From Burkholderiales bacterium (GTDB lineage Bacteria > Pseudomonadota > Gammaproteobacteria > Burkholderiales > SG8-41): a stretch of DNA of 64,000 bases. Positions 40,844 through 49,714 of the stretch are shown here, piece by piece (position 1 is the stretch's first letter; the number at the start of each line of letters is the position of its first letter). The position numbers and the translations under genes were made by a program. The stretch lies in NCBI GenBank assembly GCA_019635015.1, contig JAHCAG010000014.1, positions 1 through 64,000 on the forward strand, read 5' to 3'. The notes below the pieces were generated by a model. The model was not told the origin of the DNA. It worked only from the letters and a program-made list of their open reading frames with translations, and ran no database searches.

Positions 40844-42208
40844 TCAGGCTACCCGGGGAAACTCCAGGCGCACGATGGTCCCGCGTCCCCGTGCAGGGGC
40901 CTGGATGTCGACCTTGCCGCCATGCAGGTGCGCAATTTCGCGGACGATGGCAAGGCCGAGGCCGCAACCCTCGCCACCTGCGCCGTCGACACGATAGAAG
41001 CGCTCGAAAACCAGCGGCCGCTGGCTTTCCGGTATGCCGATGCCGTCATCCTCGACCCGCAGCAACGCGATGCCGCCCCCGCTTCCGGTCGACACCGTGA
41101 TGCGCCCCCCTGGCGGGGTGTAGGCGATGGCGTTGTCTATCAGGTTGGACAGCAGCTCCTTCAACAGGAAAAAATCTCCGCGCAGCGGCGCCGGGGACAG
41201 CTCCAGCCCGAGGTCGATCTTCTTGCGGATTGCGGCCGGCATCCAGCTCTCCGCGACCTCGCCGGCGACACTGCGCAGATCTATCGGCCGCATCGAATCT
41301 GCCTGGGCAAATCCGGCCTCCGCACGTGCCAGCGTCAGCAGCTGGTTGGCCAGCCTCACGGCACGCTCGGTGGACAGGCCGAGCTCCTTGAGCACCCGCA
41401 CATGCTCCGCGGGATCGGACTGGCTCAGGCCGTATTCCACCTGCATGCGCAGGCCGGCCAGCGGCGTGCGCAGCTGGTGCGCCGCATTGGCAACGAACTC
41501 CTGCTGTGACTGCAGGGTGCGGTCAAGCCGGGCCAGCAGTTCGTTCAGCGCGATCACCAGCGGGCGCACCTCCACAGGCGCATGTTCGGGCGGAATCGGG
41601 CGCAGATCGCGGTGCGAACGGGCCTCGATCTCCTCGCGCAGGTGCTCCAGAGGCTCCAGCCCCTTGCCGACGCCAAACATCACCAGCACAACCACCGATG
41701 CAACGAGCATCACTTCGATCATGATCATGCCGGTCATGATCTGCCGGGTCAGTTCGCTGCGCTTGTTGCCGGTCTCCGCGACCTGGACAATGGCGTCGAC
41801 ACCGCGCAGGTTGACCCGCATGGCCGCAACCCGCACATATTCGCCGTCGAGTCTGGCGTCGTAGAGCAGTTCCCCCGCCTCGAGGAACTCGCCGCGGGGC
41901 GGCTGCAGCTGCGCATCGCCGGCAATCAACCGGCCCCGCCGGTCGTGAACCGAGTAGTAAATGCGGTCGAACTGGTCGGTGCGCAGCAGCATGTCCGCGG
42001 AATTCGACAGTGCTTCCGGATTGACGTCGGGACGCGAATTGATCAGCCGTGTCAGCGACTGGGCGGTATCGACCAGCACCCAGTCGTAGGCGGCGGTAAC
42101 CGGGCGCAGCGCGAGCGCGTGGCCGAACAGCGTGGCCACCACCAGTGCCAGCAAAAGCAGCACGGCCAGCCAGCGGAACAGCAGCCGGCGGATGCTAAGC
42201 TGCGTCAT
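40844..42208 (-). CDS. tctE: Sensor histidine kinase (TctE-like)
   Basis: A 454-residue two-component sensor: first membrane segment at 11-33, periplasmic sensor (about 35-155), second membrane segment at 160-180, then a HAMP-like linker, the H-box NAAHQLRTPLAG with the phosphorylated His244, and a catalytic ATPase domain with DNAIAYTPPGG (N-box), DDGIGIPE (G1) and GLGLAIV. The short sensor fits TctE of the tricarboxylate system. It overlaps the response regulator gene by 14 bp on the same strand, and a tctBA permease operon diverges from them, so the predicted stimulus is the substrate of that transporter. Confidence 0.87.
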   Translation of the reverse strand: MTQLSIRRLLFRWLAVLLLLALVVATLFGHALALRPVTAAYDWVLVDTAQSLTRLINSRPDVNPEALSNSADMLLRTDQFDRIYYSVHDRRGRLIAGDAQLQPPRGEFLEAGELLYDARLDGEYVRVAAMRVNLRGVDAIVQVAETGNKRSELTRQIMTGMIMIEVMLVASVVVLVMFGVGKGLEPLEHLREEIEARSHRDLRPIPPEHAPVEVRPLVIALNELLARLDRTLQSQQEFVANAAHQLRTPLAGLRMQVEYGLSQSDPAEHVRVLKELGLSTERAVRLANQLLTLARAEAGFAQADSMRPIDLRSVAGEVAESWMPAAIRKKIDLGLELSPAPLRGDFFLLKELLSNLIDNAIAYTPPGGRITVSTGSGGGIALLRVEDDGIGIPESQRPLVFERFYRVDGAGGEGCGLGLAIVREIAHLHGGKVDIQAPARGRGTIVRLEFPRVA

Positions 42209-42875
42209 CGGTTGTTTTGTCGAGGTAATAACCGAAGCCGCGGATGGAATGGATCTTCACGCCTGCCGGCCCCAGCTTGTTGCGCAGCCGGGAAATGTAA
42301 ACCTCGACAACGTTGAGATTGAGGTCCTCGTCGGCGCCGCTGATCGCCGACACGATCTGCTCCTTGCTGACGATCTTGCCGGCGCGAAGCACCAGGAATT
42401 CGAGCACGCCCCACTCCCGCGCGGTCAGCCGGACCGCGTTGCCCGCAACCCACACGCGTTTCGCGGCAATATCCACGGTAAGCTGCCCGTAGACAATCTG
42501 CGTCTCCGCAGTCTGCTGGCCGCGCCGGATCACGGCGCGCATCCGCGCCTCCAGCTCCATCAGTGAAAACGGCTTGATCAGGTAATCGTCGGCGCCGAGG
42601 TCGAGGCCGTGCACACGGTCGGCCACGGAGTCGCGCGCCGTCAGCACCAGCGCCGGCACATAACGCTCCCTCTGCCTCGCCCTGCGCAACACTTCAAAAC
42701 CGTCGATGCCCGGCAGACCGATGTCGAGAATGACCAGGTCATATTCCTCGTGGGCGAGCAGCAGGTCAGCTTCGCGCCCGCTGGTCGCCAGCTCGACGCG
42801 ATAACCGGCCTGCTGCAGGTAACGGACCAGTCCGTCACCAAGAGCCTTGTCATCCTCCACGATCAGCACATGCAT
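42195..42875 (-). CDS. tctD: Response regulator (TctD-like, OmpR family)
   Basis: A 226-residue OmpR/PhoB-type regulator. The receiver domain starts MHVLIVEDDKALGDGL, with phosphorylated Asp51 in ILDIGLPG and the switch Lys in IKPFSL. The winged helix-turn-helix DNA-binding domain ends with VYISRLRNKLG and IRGFGYYL. I start at ATG 42873-42875 because the receiver domain begins exactly there; an open frame upstream is not coding. Divergent from tctBA, it probably activates that operon, likely through sites in the 420-bp region 42876-43295. Confidence 0.9.
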   Translation of the reverse strand: MHVLIVEDDKALGDGLVRYLQQAGYRVELATSGREADLLLAHEEYDLVILDIGLPGIDGFEVLRRARQRERYVPALVLTARDSVADRVHGLDLGADDYLIKPFSLMELEARMRAVIRRGQQTAETQIVYGQLTVDIAAKRVWVAGNAVRLTAREWGVLEFLVLRAGKIVSKEQIVSAISGADEDLNLNVVEVYISRLRNKLGPAGVKIHSIRGFGYYLDKTTDDAA

Positions 42876-43295
42876 TGCCGGAAACCCCGCATTCATCGGA
42901 TGGAGAACCGCTCCGCCAGAAGACGCCGAAACGATCCCGATATGAAGACACTCTAAAGCATCAGCGTCGTTTGCCGCAAAACCTGTTGCGCGCGCACTGC
43001 AGCCGATATCCGGCACGTTCCCGGCAACACGCGCCCGCATCTTCAGCCGCGGCAACGCCATTTTCAGTTTCACGCAAGCCCTGGTTCAGGCAGGCGCAGA
43101 TTTGCCCGTTATCGTCTGCATCGTGCAATGAAGCGGCCGGATGCGCCGTTGTCGCGCGCGGGGGAACAACCGGCGGACACGGATGGTCCATCAACAACAC
43201 CACCCGCACTTCACGGTCCGGAGATGATTCGCGGACCGTCACACGCTTCATCACATGCGGCCACCGGCCGGCTGCGGTTTATCCATGGAGGAGAC
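42876..43295. other. tctD-tctB divergent regulatory region
   Basis: A 420-bp interval without a supported gene between the divergently transcribed response regulator and the tctB permease genes. It should hold both promoters. The only strong structure I see is an inverted repeat ACGGTCCG (43213-43220) and CGGACCGT (43232-43239) separated by 11 bp, 57 bp before the tctB start; an operator for the regulator is possible but not shown. Confidence 0.6.
43213..43239. promoter_or_regulatory. Inverted repeat upstream of tctB
   Basis: Perfect 8-bp arms ACGGTCCG and CGGACCGT with an 11-bp spacer, located between tctD and tctB. Two turns of DNA would place both arms on the same helical face, compatible with a dimeric regulator such as the neighbouring TctD, but the assignment is only positional. 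Confidence 0.45.
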
Positions 43296-43757
43296 ATGAT
43301 GAACTGGTTACACGGAAAGGACGGTCGCGACCTCATCGCGGGAGGCCTGCTGATCGTGATCGGAATTTTCTGCGCGATCTACGCGTCGCAGCACTATCCC
43401 CTGGGCGACGTGAGCCGCATGGGACCGGGCATGTTCCCGACCGTGCTTGGTTACGTGCTCGCGGGACTGGGCGTGCTCATCGCACTTCCGGCGTGGTTCC
43501 GTTCCGGCAGCCTGCCGAAACCGGAATACAAACCGCTGTTTTTCGTGCTGCTCGGCACCCTGGTATTCGCGCTGACGGTAGAGCGCATCGGCGTGGTGCC
43601 CGCCATCTTCCTGCTGACCGGCCTCGCCGTGCTGGCCGACAACAAGCTGGGAATCATCGGCACGCTGGTACTGGCAGCGGCGCTTTCCGCAGCCTCGGTG
43701 CTGATATTCCTGTACGGGCTCGGCATCCCCATTTATCCCTTCGTCTGGCCCTTCTGA
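43296..43757 (+). CDS. tctB: Tripartite tricarboxylate transporter small permease TctB
   Basis: A 153-residue membrane protein with four hydrophobic segments (IAGGLLIVIGIFCAIYA, MFPTVLGYVLAGLGVLI, PLFFVLLGTLVFAL and an LVLAAALSAASVLIFL region), matching TctB. GGAGGAG lies 3 nt before the ATG at 43296; a second ATG follows directly. Its stop codon overlaps the tctA start (TGATG). No receptor gene tctC is in this operon, so it must use one of the orphan Bug proteins elsewhere. Confidence 0.9.
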   Translation: MMNWLHGKDGRDLIAGGLLIVIGIFCAIYASQHYPLGDVSRMGPGMFPTVLGYVLAGLGVLIALPAWFRSGSLPKPEYKPLFFVLLGTLVFALTVERIGVVPAIFLLTGLAVLADNKLGIIGTLVLAAALSAASVLIFLYGLGIPIYPFVWPF

Positions 43758-45268
43758 TGGAACTCCTCGACTACTTCATCATCGGCATGGAGAGCGCTCT
43801 GTCGCTCTCCAACCTCTGGTACTGCTTTCTCGGCGTCCTTCTGGGCACGCTGGTCGGCGTGCTCCCCGGCATCGGCGCCCTCGCGACAATCGCGCTTCTG
43901 CTGCCGGTCACCTTCCACCTCGATCCGACCAACGCCATCGTGATGCTCGCCGGCGTCTATTACGGATCGACCTACGGCGGTTCCACCGCGTCCATCCTGT
44001 TGAATCTTCCGGGCACGCCGTCCTCCGCCGTTGCCTGCCTCGATGGCTACCCGATGGCTCAAAGCGGCCGCGCCGGCGTCGCGCTGTTCATGACCACGAT
44101 CGCCTCCTTTTTCGGCGCGACCGTGGGCATCATCATCCTGATGCTGTTCTCTCCGGTAATCGCCGAGGTCGCGCTGAAATTCGGCGCGCCGGAGTATTTC
44201 TCTATGATGCTGCTGGGGCTGGTCGCCGCCTCGACGATCTCCTCGGGCGCCCCGATCAAGGGCATCGCCATGGTCGTGCTCGGCGTGCTGATCGGCGTGA
44301 TCGGCACCGACGTCAACAGCGGCATGGCACGCTTCTCCTTCGGTTTTCCCGAACTGACCGACGGCATCAGCCTGGTGGCCATCGCGATGGGGCTGTTCGG
44401 CATCGCCGAGGTCATCGCCAGCGTCAACCGCATACGGCGCGGCCAGGTGGACCGCAAGAGCATCACCTTCCGCTCGATGATCCCGACGCGCGACGACTGG
44501 CGCCGCTCCTGGATGCCGATGACCCGGGGCTCCGCCATCGGCTCCTTCTTCGGCGCGCTTCCCGGCACCGGCGGCACCATCGCCTCGTTCATGTCCTATG
44601 CGGTCGAAAAAAAGCTCGCCAAGGATCCCTCGCGCTTCGGCAAGGGCGCGGTCGAGGGTGTGACCGGGCCGGAATCGTCGAACAACGCCTGCGACCAGAC
44701 CGCCTTCATCCCGACACTGACGCTGGGCATCCCTGGCACGGTCAGCATGGCCCTGATGCTTGGCGCCCTGATGATCCACGGCATCAACCCCGGCCCGCAG
44801 CTGATGACGGAAAAACCCGACCTGTTCTGGGGACTCATCATGAGTTTCTGGATCGGCAACATCATGCTGCTGGTGCTGAACATTCCGCTGATCGGCATCT
44901 GGGTGCGCCTGCTCGCGGTGCCCTACCACATGCTCTACCCGGCGGTGATGGTGCTGGTCTGCATCGGCGTGTTCAGCATCAACAACAGCACCTTCGACGT
45001 CTGGGTCGTGGCCGTGTTCGGCGCGATGGGTTACGCGATGCGGCTGCTCGACTTCCCGCCGGCGCCGCTGCTGCTGGGCTACGTGCTCGGGCCGCTGATG
45101 GAGGAGAACGTGCGCCGGGCCCTGCTGATCTCGCGCGGCGAGTTCATGGTGTTCCTGGAGCGCCCGATCAGCGCCACCTTCATCGGGATCACCGTCGCGC
45201 TGCTGGTCTGGGCGCTGGTCGCGTCGTTCCGCCGGCCCGCCAGGCCGGCTGTCGTCACCAAGGGCTGA
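43757..45268 (+). CDS. tctA: Tripartite tricarboxylate transporter large permease TctA
   Basis: A 503-residue membrane protein with about 12 hydrophobic segments. It begins MELLDYFIIGMESALSLSNL and shows the family hallmark YYGSTYGGSTASILLNLPG and the later GPESSNNACDQTAFIPTLTLG, both substrate/coupling regions of TctA. Its ATG overlaps the tctB stop codon. With TctB it forms a sodium- or proton-driven carboxylate importer fed by a Bug receptor. The genes form an insertion between the otherwise conserved petABC-sspAB block and nif3-htrA. Confidence 0.93.
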   Translation: MELLDYFIIGMESALSLSNLWYCFLGVLLGTLVGVLPGIGALATIALLLPVTFHLDPTNAIVMLAGVYYGSTYGGSTASILLNLPGTPSSAVACLDGYPMAQSGRAGVALFMTTIASFFGATVGIIILMLFSPVIAEVALKFGAPEYFSMMLLGLVAASTISSGAPIKGIAMVVLGVLIGVIGTDVNSGMARFSFGFPELTDGISLVAIAMGLFGIAEVIASVNRIRRGQVDRKSITFRSMIPTRDDWRRSWMPMTRGSAIGSFFGALPGTGGTIASFMSYAVEKKLAKDPSRFGKGAVEGVTGPESSNNACDQTAFIPTLTLGIPGTVSMALMLGALMIHGINPGPQLMTEKPDLFWGLIMSFWIGNIMLLVLNIPLIGIWVRLLAVPYHMLYPAVMVLVCIGVFSINNSTFDVWVVAVFGAMGYAMRLLDFPPAPLLLGYVLGPLMEENVRRALLISRGEFMVFLERPISATFIGITVALLVWALVASFRRPARPAVVTKG

Positions 45269-45278
45269 TCGCCGCAGG

Positions 45279-45671
45279 CTACTGTGGCGGCGGGTGCGGC
45301 ATCACCCGCTGCCAGGCGGACGCGCAGTTCTGGACGTAGGGATAGTAGGCCTGCGAATCCGGGCAGTAATGCCAGGTCGGGGTCGTGCCGGCCCGGGGCG
45401 CGCCCTGGGCCTGCGCCGGCGGCACCGGATTGCCGTGTTCGTCGTAGAACACCAGTGGTTCCCGCACCACCACACGCTCGCGCAGCACCACCGGCGGCGC
45501 CGGGTGGTAGTACGGATAGGCGGGTGCGGACCACCACGGCGCAAACACCACCGGGGCGCCGATCATCACGCCCACCCGCAGCTTGGAATGACCACGTCCG
45601 CCATGGGCGTCGGCCGGCAGGCTCGCCGCCAGTGTCACCGCAGCCAGGATCAGCATCAGGGTATTGCGCAT
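45279..45671 (-). CDS. Secreted small protein with conserved cysteines, unknown function
   Basis: A 130-residue exported protein: MRNTLMLILAAVTLAASLPA is a signal peptide ending ADA, the middle is rich in Pro/Tyr/Trp (APAYPYYHPAPP), and the C-terminus HYCPDSQAYYPYVQNCASAW has two cysteines that could form a disulfide. Similar tails (WHYCP...YYPYV..C...W) occur in small exported betaproteobacterial proteins of unknown role. AGGAGG lies upstream of ATG 45669-45671. It sits between tctA (convergent) and nif3 (same strand). Confidence 0.75.
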   Translation of the reverse strand: MRNTLMLILAAVTLAASLPADAHGGRGHSKLRVGVMIGAPVVFAPWWSAPAYPYYHPAPPVVLRERVVVREPLVFYDEHGNPVPPAQAQGAPRAGTTPTWHYCPDSQAYYPYVQNCASAWQRVMPHPPPQ

Positions 45672-45713
45672 GGACAGTTCCTCCTGCAACCGGAATGCCG
45701 CCATGATAGCCCC

Positions 45714-45735
45714 GCGGCCGCCCGCGGGCGGCCGC
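45714..45735. repeat. 22-bp perfect palindrome
   Basis: GCGGCCGCCCG followed by its exact reverse complement, a perfect 22-bp palindrome in the 117-bp gap between the secreted small protein gene and nif3. A second, imperfect stem (CCCCG..GCCGG) follows at about 45760-45788 next to the nif3 stop codon. Together they look like a transcript-end structure without a T tract. Confidence 0.7.
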
Positions 45736-45788
45736 CAATTTGTTTCAGAATGTAACCGCCCCGATGCCGGCAGGTCGCCGGACGGGGC

Positions 45789-46535
45789 TCAGACCGGGTT
45801 GTCGATGTCGATGAAACGGTGGCGCAGCCCGAAGTGCCGCGCGAGGTGTTCGCCCAGCGCCTGCACCCCGTAACGCTCGGTGGCATGGTGGCCTGCGGCG
45901 ACGTAGGCCACGCCGGACTCGCGCGCGGCATGCACGGTCTGTTCGGAAATCTCGCCACTGACATAGGCGTCGACTCCCAGCGCGATGGCCTGCTCGAACA
46001 GGCCCTGGGCTCCGCCCGTGCACCAGGCAACGCGGCGCAGCGGGCGCGCAGGGTCGCCGATCAGCAGCGGCCGGCGGGCGGTCTCCTGCTCGATCCGTTC
46101 ACCAAAGCCGGCCAGCGTGGTTTCCTCCCGCAGCCTGCCGTGCACGCCGATGTCCTGCTCTCCGAAACGCCCCGCGGGCATCATTCCAAGGCGCAGCGCC
46201 AGCTGGGCGTTGTTGCCCACTTCGGGATGAACATCGAGCGGCAGGTGATAGGCAAAAAGGTTGAGGTCATGCTCCAGCAGCGCAGTGATGCGGCGGCGGC
46301 GCATGCCGGTGATGCGTCCGTCCTCGCCGCGCCAGAAATAGCCGTGATGCACCAGCAACGCATCGGCGCCTGCAGCCACCGCCGCCTCGATCAGCGCCGA
46401 CGACGCGGTGACGCCGGTGACGATGCAGCGGACATCCGCGCGCCCTTCCACCTGCAGGCCGTTTGGGCAATAATCCCGGAAATCAGGGACTTGCAGATAA
46501 TCCGCAAGATAGGCTTCAAGCACAGCACGTTCCAT
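45789..46535 (-). CDS. Nif3-like dinuclear metal centre protein
   Basis: A 248-residue YbgI/Nif3-family protein of full length. Metal-binding histidines are visible in LLVHHGYFW (63-64) and [11 protein letters not shown] near the C-terminus, plus Asp and Glu residues in between; these bind two metals in the hexameric toroid. The exact function is unresolved, although GTP cyclohydrolase-like and NAD-repair roles have been proposed for relatives. I start at ATG 46533-46535. It is divergent from the htrA gene (60 bp apart), a standard betaproteobacterial neighbour. Confidence 0.9.
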   Translation of the reverse strand: MERAVLEAYLADYLQVPDFRDYCPNGLQVEGRADVRCIVTGVTASSALIEAAVAAGADALLVHHGYFWRGEDGRITGMRRRRITALLEHDLNLFAYHLPLDVHPEVGNNAQLALRLGMMPAGRFGEQDIGVHGRLREETTLAGFGERIEQETARRPLLIGDPARPLRRVAWCTGGAQGLFEQAIALGVDAYVSGEISEQTVHAARESGVAYVAAGHHATERYGVQALGEHLARHFGLRHRFIDIDNPV

Positions 46536-46594
46536 GGCTTTCCATTCGTTCACCCGGCAACAAACATTGTAACCGCGCCCGCGCGGCATCCTTC

Positions 46595-47764
46595 ATGCGA
46601 AAACTCTGGTTGATCTTCTGTCAGACGGCCACCATCTGCCTCGCCGCGCTGTTTGTCGTCAGCACCCTGCGGCCGGACCTGCTCAACGGCAACTCCTCCG
46701 AGGGCGCGGTCATCACCACCGTCAAGCAGATGACCGGAGATGGCGGAGTGCCGCGCGCGGGCTCATACAGCGATGCCGCCAGAAAGGCGATGCCGGCGGT
46801 GGTCAACATCTTCACCTCCCAGGCCGTGAAGCGGCGACCGCACCCTTTGCGCGATGATCCGCTGTTCCGCTTCTTCTTCGGCGACCAGCCCGACGCCCAG
46901 GTCCAGCCCAGCACCAACCTCGGCTCCGGCGTCATCGTCAGCGAATCCGGTTACATTCTCACCAACAGCCATGTTGTCGATGCCGCCGACGGCATCGAGG
47001 TCGCGCTGGCCGACACGCGGCGGGTCAACGCCAAGGTGGTCGGCACCGACCCCGAGTCCGACCTCGCAGTGCTGAAAATCGACCTGCCGAAACTGCCGGC
47101 AATCACCTTCAGCCAGCCCGACAGCGCACGTGTCGGCGACGTCGTGCTCGCCATCGGCAATCCCTTCGGGGTCGGCCAGACGGTGACGCTGGGCATCGTC
47201 AGCGCGCTGGGGCGCAGCCATCTCGGCATCAACACCTTCGAGAACTTCATCCAGACCGACGCCGCGATCAATCCCGGCAACTCCGGCGGCGCACTGGTCG
47301 ACGTCAACGGCCACCTGATCGGCATCAACACCGCGATCTACTCGAAAACCCCCGGCGGTGCCTCGCTGGGCATCGGCTTTGCGATCCCCGCCAGCACCGC
47401 GAAGTCCGTGATGGAACAGATCATCCAGAACGGTTCGGTGCAGCGCGGCTGGATCGGCGTGGGCGTGCAGGACCTGAACAAGGAAATCGCCGAATCGTTC
47501 CGGATTCCCGGAACACGCGGCGCGCTGATCACCGAGGTGTTCCGCGGCACTCCGGCGGATCGCGGCGGCGTCAGGGTCGGCGATGTCCTGGTGGCCGTCG
47601 ACGGCAAGCCGGTGACCGATTCCGCGACCATGCTCAACCTGATCGCCGCGCTGGTTCCGGGCAGCCCGGCGACGCTGCGCGTGATGCGCGACGCAAAAGC
47701 GCTGGAACTCAAGGTCACGGTAGGCAAACGCCCGAAACAGCCGCGGCGCGAGATCGTCGAGTAA
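46595..47764 (+). CDS. HtrA/DegQ-family periplasmic serine protease
   Basis: A 389-residue trypsin-like protease with an N-terminal membrane anchor or signal (MRKLWLIFCQTATICLAALF), catalytic triad His126 (LTNSHVVDA), Asp156 (SDLAVLKID) and Ser230 (NPGNSGGAL), and a single PDZ domain (about 280-370; RGWIGVGVQDL onward). One PDZ and an N-terminal anchor point to the DegS/HhoB type rather than two-PDZ DegP. It probably degrades or senses misfolded envelope proteins. I use the ATG at 46595; the frame is open upstream but overlaps nif3 on the other strand. Confidence 0.93.
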   Translation: MRKLWLIFCQTATICLAALFVVSTLRPDLLNGNSSEGAVITTVKQMTGDGGVPRAGSYSDAARKAMPAVVNIFTSQAVKRRPHPLRDDPLFRFFFGDQPDAQVQPSTNLGSGVIVSESGYILTNSHVVDAADGIEVALADTRRVNAKVVGTDPESDLAVLKIDLPKLPAITFSQPDSARVGDVVLAIGNPFGVGQTVTLGIVSALGRSHLGINTFENFIQTDAAINPGNSGGALVDVNGHLIGINTAIYSKTPGGASLGIGFAIPASTAKSVMEQIIQNGSVQRGWIGVGVQDLNKEIAESFRIPGTRGALITEVFRGTPADRGGVRVGDVLVAVDGKPVTDSATMLNLIAALVPGSPATLRVMRDAKALELKVTVGKRPKQPRREIVE

Positions 47765-47785
47765 ACCCCAGCAGGCCGGCCGGAA

Positions 47786-48610
47786 TCAGTGCCGGCTGCG
47801 CTCTTCCGCCTCGATGCGGTCGAGTTCGGCGTCCTGCGCCGCATCGTCCGCAGTCCGGTAAGCGTCGTTATCGCCGTCGTCGTTGCTGTCGGGCGCACGC
47901 GGCCTGCTGCCGACAAAACGCGCGGCGAACAGGCCCACTTCGAACAGCAGGCACATCGGAATCGCCAGCAGCAGCTGCGATACCACGTCCGGCGGCGTCA
48001 CGATCGCCGCAATCACGAAGGCGATGACGATGAAATAGGGCCTGACCTCGCGCAACTGCTGCAGCGTGACGATGCCCATGCGCGTCAGCATCACCACAAC
48101 GATCGGCGTCTCGAAGGTGAGGCCGAAGGCGAGGAACATGGTGAGCACGAAATTGAGATAGTTCTCGATGTCGGGCGCCACCGAGATGCTTTTCGGCGCG
48201 ATCTGGTTGATGAAGTGGAACACCGTGTTGAACACGAAGAAATAGCAGAAGGCGATGCCGATCACGAACAGCAGCGTGCTTGCCACCACCAGCGGCAGCA
48301 CCAGGCGCTTTTCGTGGCTGTAGAGTCCGGGCGCCACGAATGACCAGGCCTGGAACAGCGTGTACGGCAGCGTCAGCACGAAAGCGACCATCATCGCCAC
48401 CTTCACCGGCACCAGGAACGGCGTCACCACGCCGGTGGCGATCATCTTCGAGCCCTCGGGCAGAGCCCGCATCATCGGTGTCGCCAGCAGGTCATAAAGC
48501 CCGGAAGCAAACGGAATCAGCACCAGCAGCACCACGCCGAAGGCGATCAGCGCGCGCATCAGGCGGTCGCGCAGTTCGACCAGGTGGGAAATGAAGGTGT
48601 CTTCGCTCAC
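47786..48610 (-). CDS. tatC: Twin-arginine translocase subunit TatC
   Basis: A 274-residue membrane protein with six hydrophobic segments. It begins MSEDTFISHLVELRDRLMRA and contains the conserved FEAPI/FETPIVVVMLTRMG and VREVRPYFIV regions and the Glu/Pro residues that bind Tat signals. The start codon is GTG (48608-48610), 9 nt after the tatB stop codon, without a strong ribosome site. The C-terminus carries an acidic tail. It receives twin-arginine precursors, such as the Rieske protein and the amidohydrolase at 35097, with TatA and TatB. Confidence 0.95.
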   Translation of the reverse strand: MSEDTFISHLVELRDRLMRALIAFGVVLLVLIPFASGLYDLLATPMMRALPEGSKMIATGVVTPFLVPVKVAMMVAFVLTLPYTLFQAWSFVAPGLYSHEKRLVLPLVVASTLLFVIGIAFCYFFVFNTVFHFINQIAPKSISVAPDIENYLNFVLTMFLAFGLTFETPIVVVMLTRMGIVTLQQLREVRPYFIVIAFVIAAIVTPPDVVSQLLLAIPMCLLFEVGLFAARFVGSRPRAPDSNDDGDNDAYRTADDAAQDAELDRIEAEERSRH

Positions 48611-48619
48611 GGTGTGCGG

Positions 48620-49003
48620 TCAGGCCGGCTTCGCAGGGTCCGTCGCGGCGGGCGGTCCGGCGACAGCGGAGGGTCCGGTGCCGGCGGGTTCGCCGGCTGC
48701 GTCCCCCTCGGCCGGCGGCACATCTCCGGCGATCCTGTTCATTTCGGTCTCCGCCGAACGCACGGTCTCGTTGACTGACTGCTCCAGTGACTGCGCGGTC
48801 TCCTGCATGCTGGCCTGCAGCTTGCGCAGGTCGTCCAGCGCCATCTCGCGGTTGATATCGGCCTTCACGTCGTTGACATAGCGCTGCATGCGGCCGAACA
48901 GGTGGCCGACGGTGCGCGCCACCTTGGGCAGTTTTTCCGGGCCGATGACAATCAATGCCACCACGGCAATGATCATCAGTTCGGAGAAGCCGATGTCAAA
49001 CAT
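48620..49003 (-). CDS. tatB: Twin-arginine translocase subunit TatB
   Basis: A 127-residue protein: membrane helix MFDIGFSELMIIAVVALIVI followed by the GPEKLPKVAR hinge, an amphipathic helix with LFGRMQRYVNDVKADINREM, and a long Pro/Ala-rich tail. The GPE hinge and length distinguish it from TatA. Located between tatA and tatC on the minus strand. Confidence 0.95.
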   Translation of the reverse strand: MFDIGFSELMIIAVVALIVIGPEKLPKVARTVGHLFGRMQRYVNDVKADINREMALDDLRKLQASMQETAQSLEQSVNETVRSAETEMNRIAGDVPPAEGDAAGEPAGTGPSAVAGPPAATDPAKPA

Positions 49004-49009
49004 GGGAGG

Positions 49010-49100
49010 TGAACCGTGAGCAGTGAATCGTGAGCCGCGATCCTGGCCGACCGCGGGATCTGCCCGCCGTCACCTCTTACGGCTCACCATTCAGATTTCA
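49010..49100. repeat. GTGAGC-type inverted-repeat element between tatB and tatA
   Basis: GTGAACCGTGAGCAGTGAAT at 49010 onwards, with a partly complementary CACCTCTTACGGCTCACCA block ending at 49100; the strongest stem is GTGAGCCG. It lies in the 94-bp tatA-tatB gap. Related elements occur near 7786 and 50947. Confidence 0.6.
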
Positions 49101-49328
49101 CGACTTGGTGGTTTCCTTGCGCGCCTCGCCGTCGATGGTCTGCCCGGAGGAGGGCGGGATTTCCGTCTTCGCCTGCTCGGACTTGCCATCCTCGGATTTC
49201 ATGCCTTCCTTGAAGCCCTTCACCGCGCCGCCGAGGTCGGAGCCGATGTTGCGCAGCTTCTTGGTGCCGAACACCAGCACCACCACCAGCAACACGATCA
49301 ACCAATGCCAGATGCTGAACGAACCCAT
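49098..49328 (-). CDS. tatA: Twin-arginine translocase subunit TatA
   Basis: A 76-residue pore-forming subunit: [20 protein letters not shown], then the hinge [20 protein letters not shown] with the conserved phenylalanine, then a short amphipathic helix and a Ser/Lys-rich tail. It lies between hisE and tatB, all on the minus strand, and is the first gene of tatABC; the his genes upstream may drive its transcription. Confidence 0.95.
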   Translation of the reverse strand: MGSFSIWHWLIVLLVVVLVFGTKKLRNIGSDLGGAVKGFKEGMKSEDGKSEQAKTEIPPSSGQTIDGEARKETTKS

Positions 49329-49385
49329 AACATGCTCCTCATGATCCGTGCGCGGGCACGGGAAAATAATCCGCCGCTGCGGCGG

Positions 49386-49709
49386 CTAGCTGCTGCGTGA
49401 CGCTTTCTCGGCAATGCCTGAAGTGCCTTCGCGCCGCTGCAGTTCAGCCAGCACGTCTTCGGGGCCGGCACCATGCCAGGCCAGCAGCACCAGCGTGTGA
49501 AACCACAGATCCGCCGTCTCGCGGACCACATGCAGTTTATCACCCTCCTTCGAGGCGAGCAGGGTCTCCGCCGCCTCCTCCAGCACCTTGCGCAGGATGG
49601 CGTCCTCGCCTTTCGCCAGCAGGCCGGCAACATACGAGCTGCCGGCGTCGGTGCCTTTGCGTGCCGCGATGGTCTCGCCCAACCTCAGCAATATGTCCTT
49701 GTCCGCCAT
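49386..49709 (-). CDS. hisE: Phosphoribosyl-ATP pyrophosphatase
   Basis: A 107-residue all-helical enzyme of histidine biosynthesis. MADKDILLRLGETIAARK, followed by GSSYVAGLLAKGEDAILRKV and the EEAAETLL and HVVRETADLWFH segments, supplies the acidic metal-binding residues. I use ATG 49707-49709; an in-frame GTG at 49716-49718 overlaps the hisI stop codon. Last gene of the his operon before tatA. It hydrolyses PR-ATP to PR-AMP, the substrate of HisI. Confidence 0.94.
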   Translation of the reverse strand: MADKDILLRLGETIAARKGTDAGSSYVAGLLAKGEDAILRKVLEEAAETLLASKEGDKLHVVRETADLWFHTLVLLAWHGAGPEDVLAELQRREGTSGIAEKASRSS

Positions 49710-49714
49710 GATGC

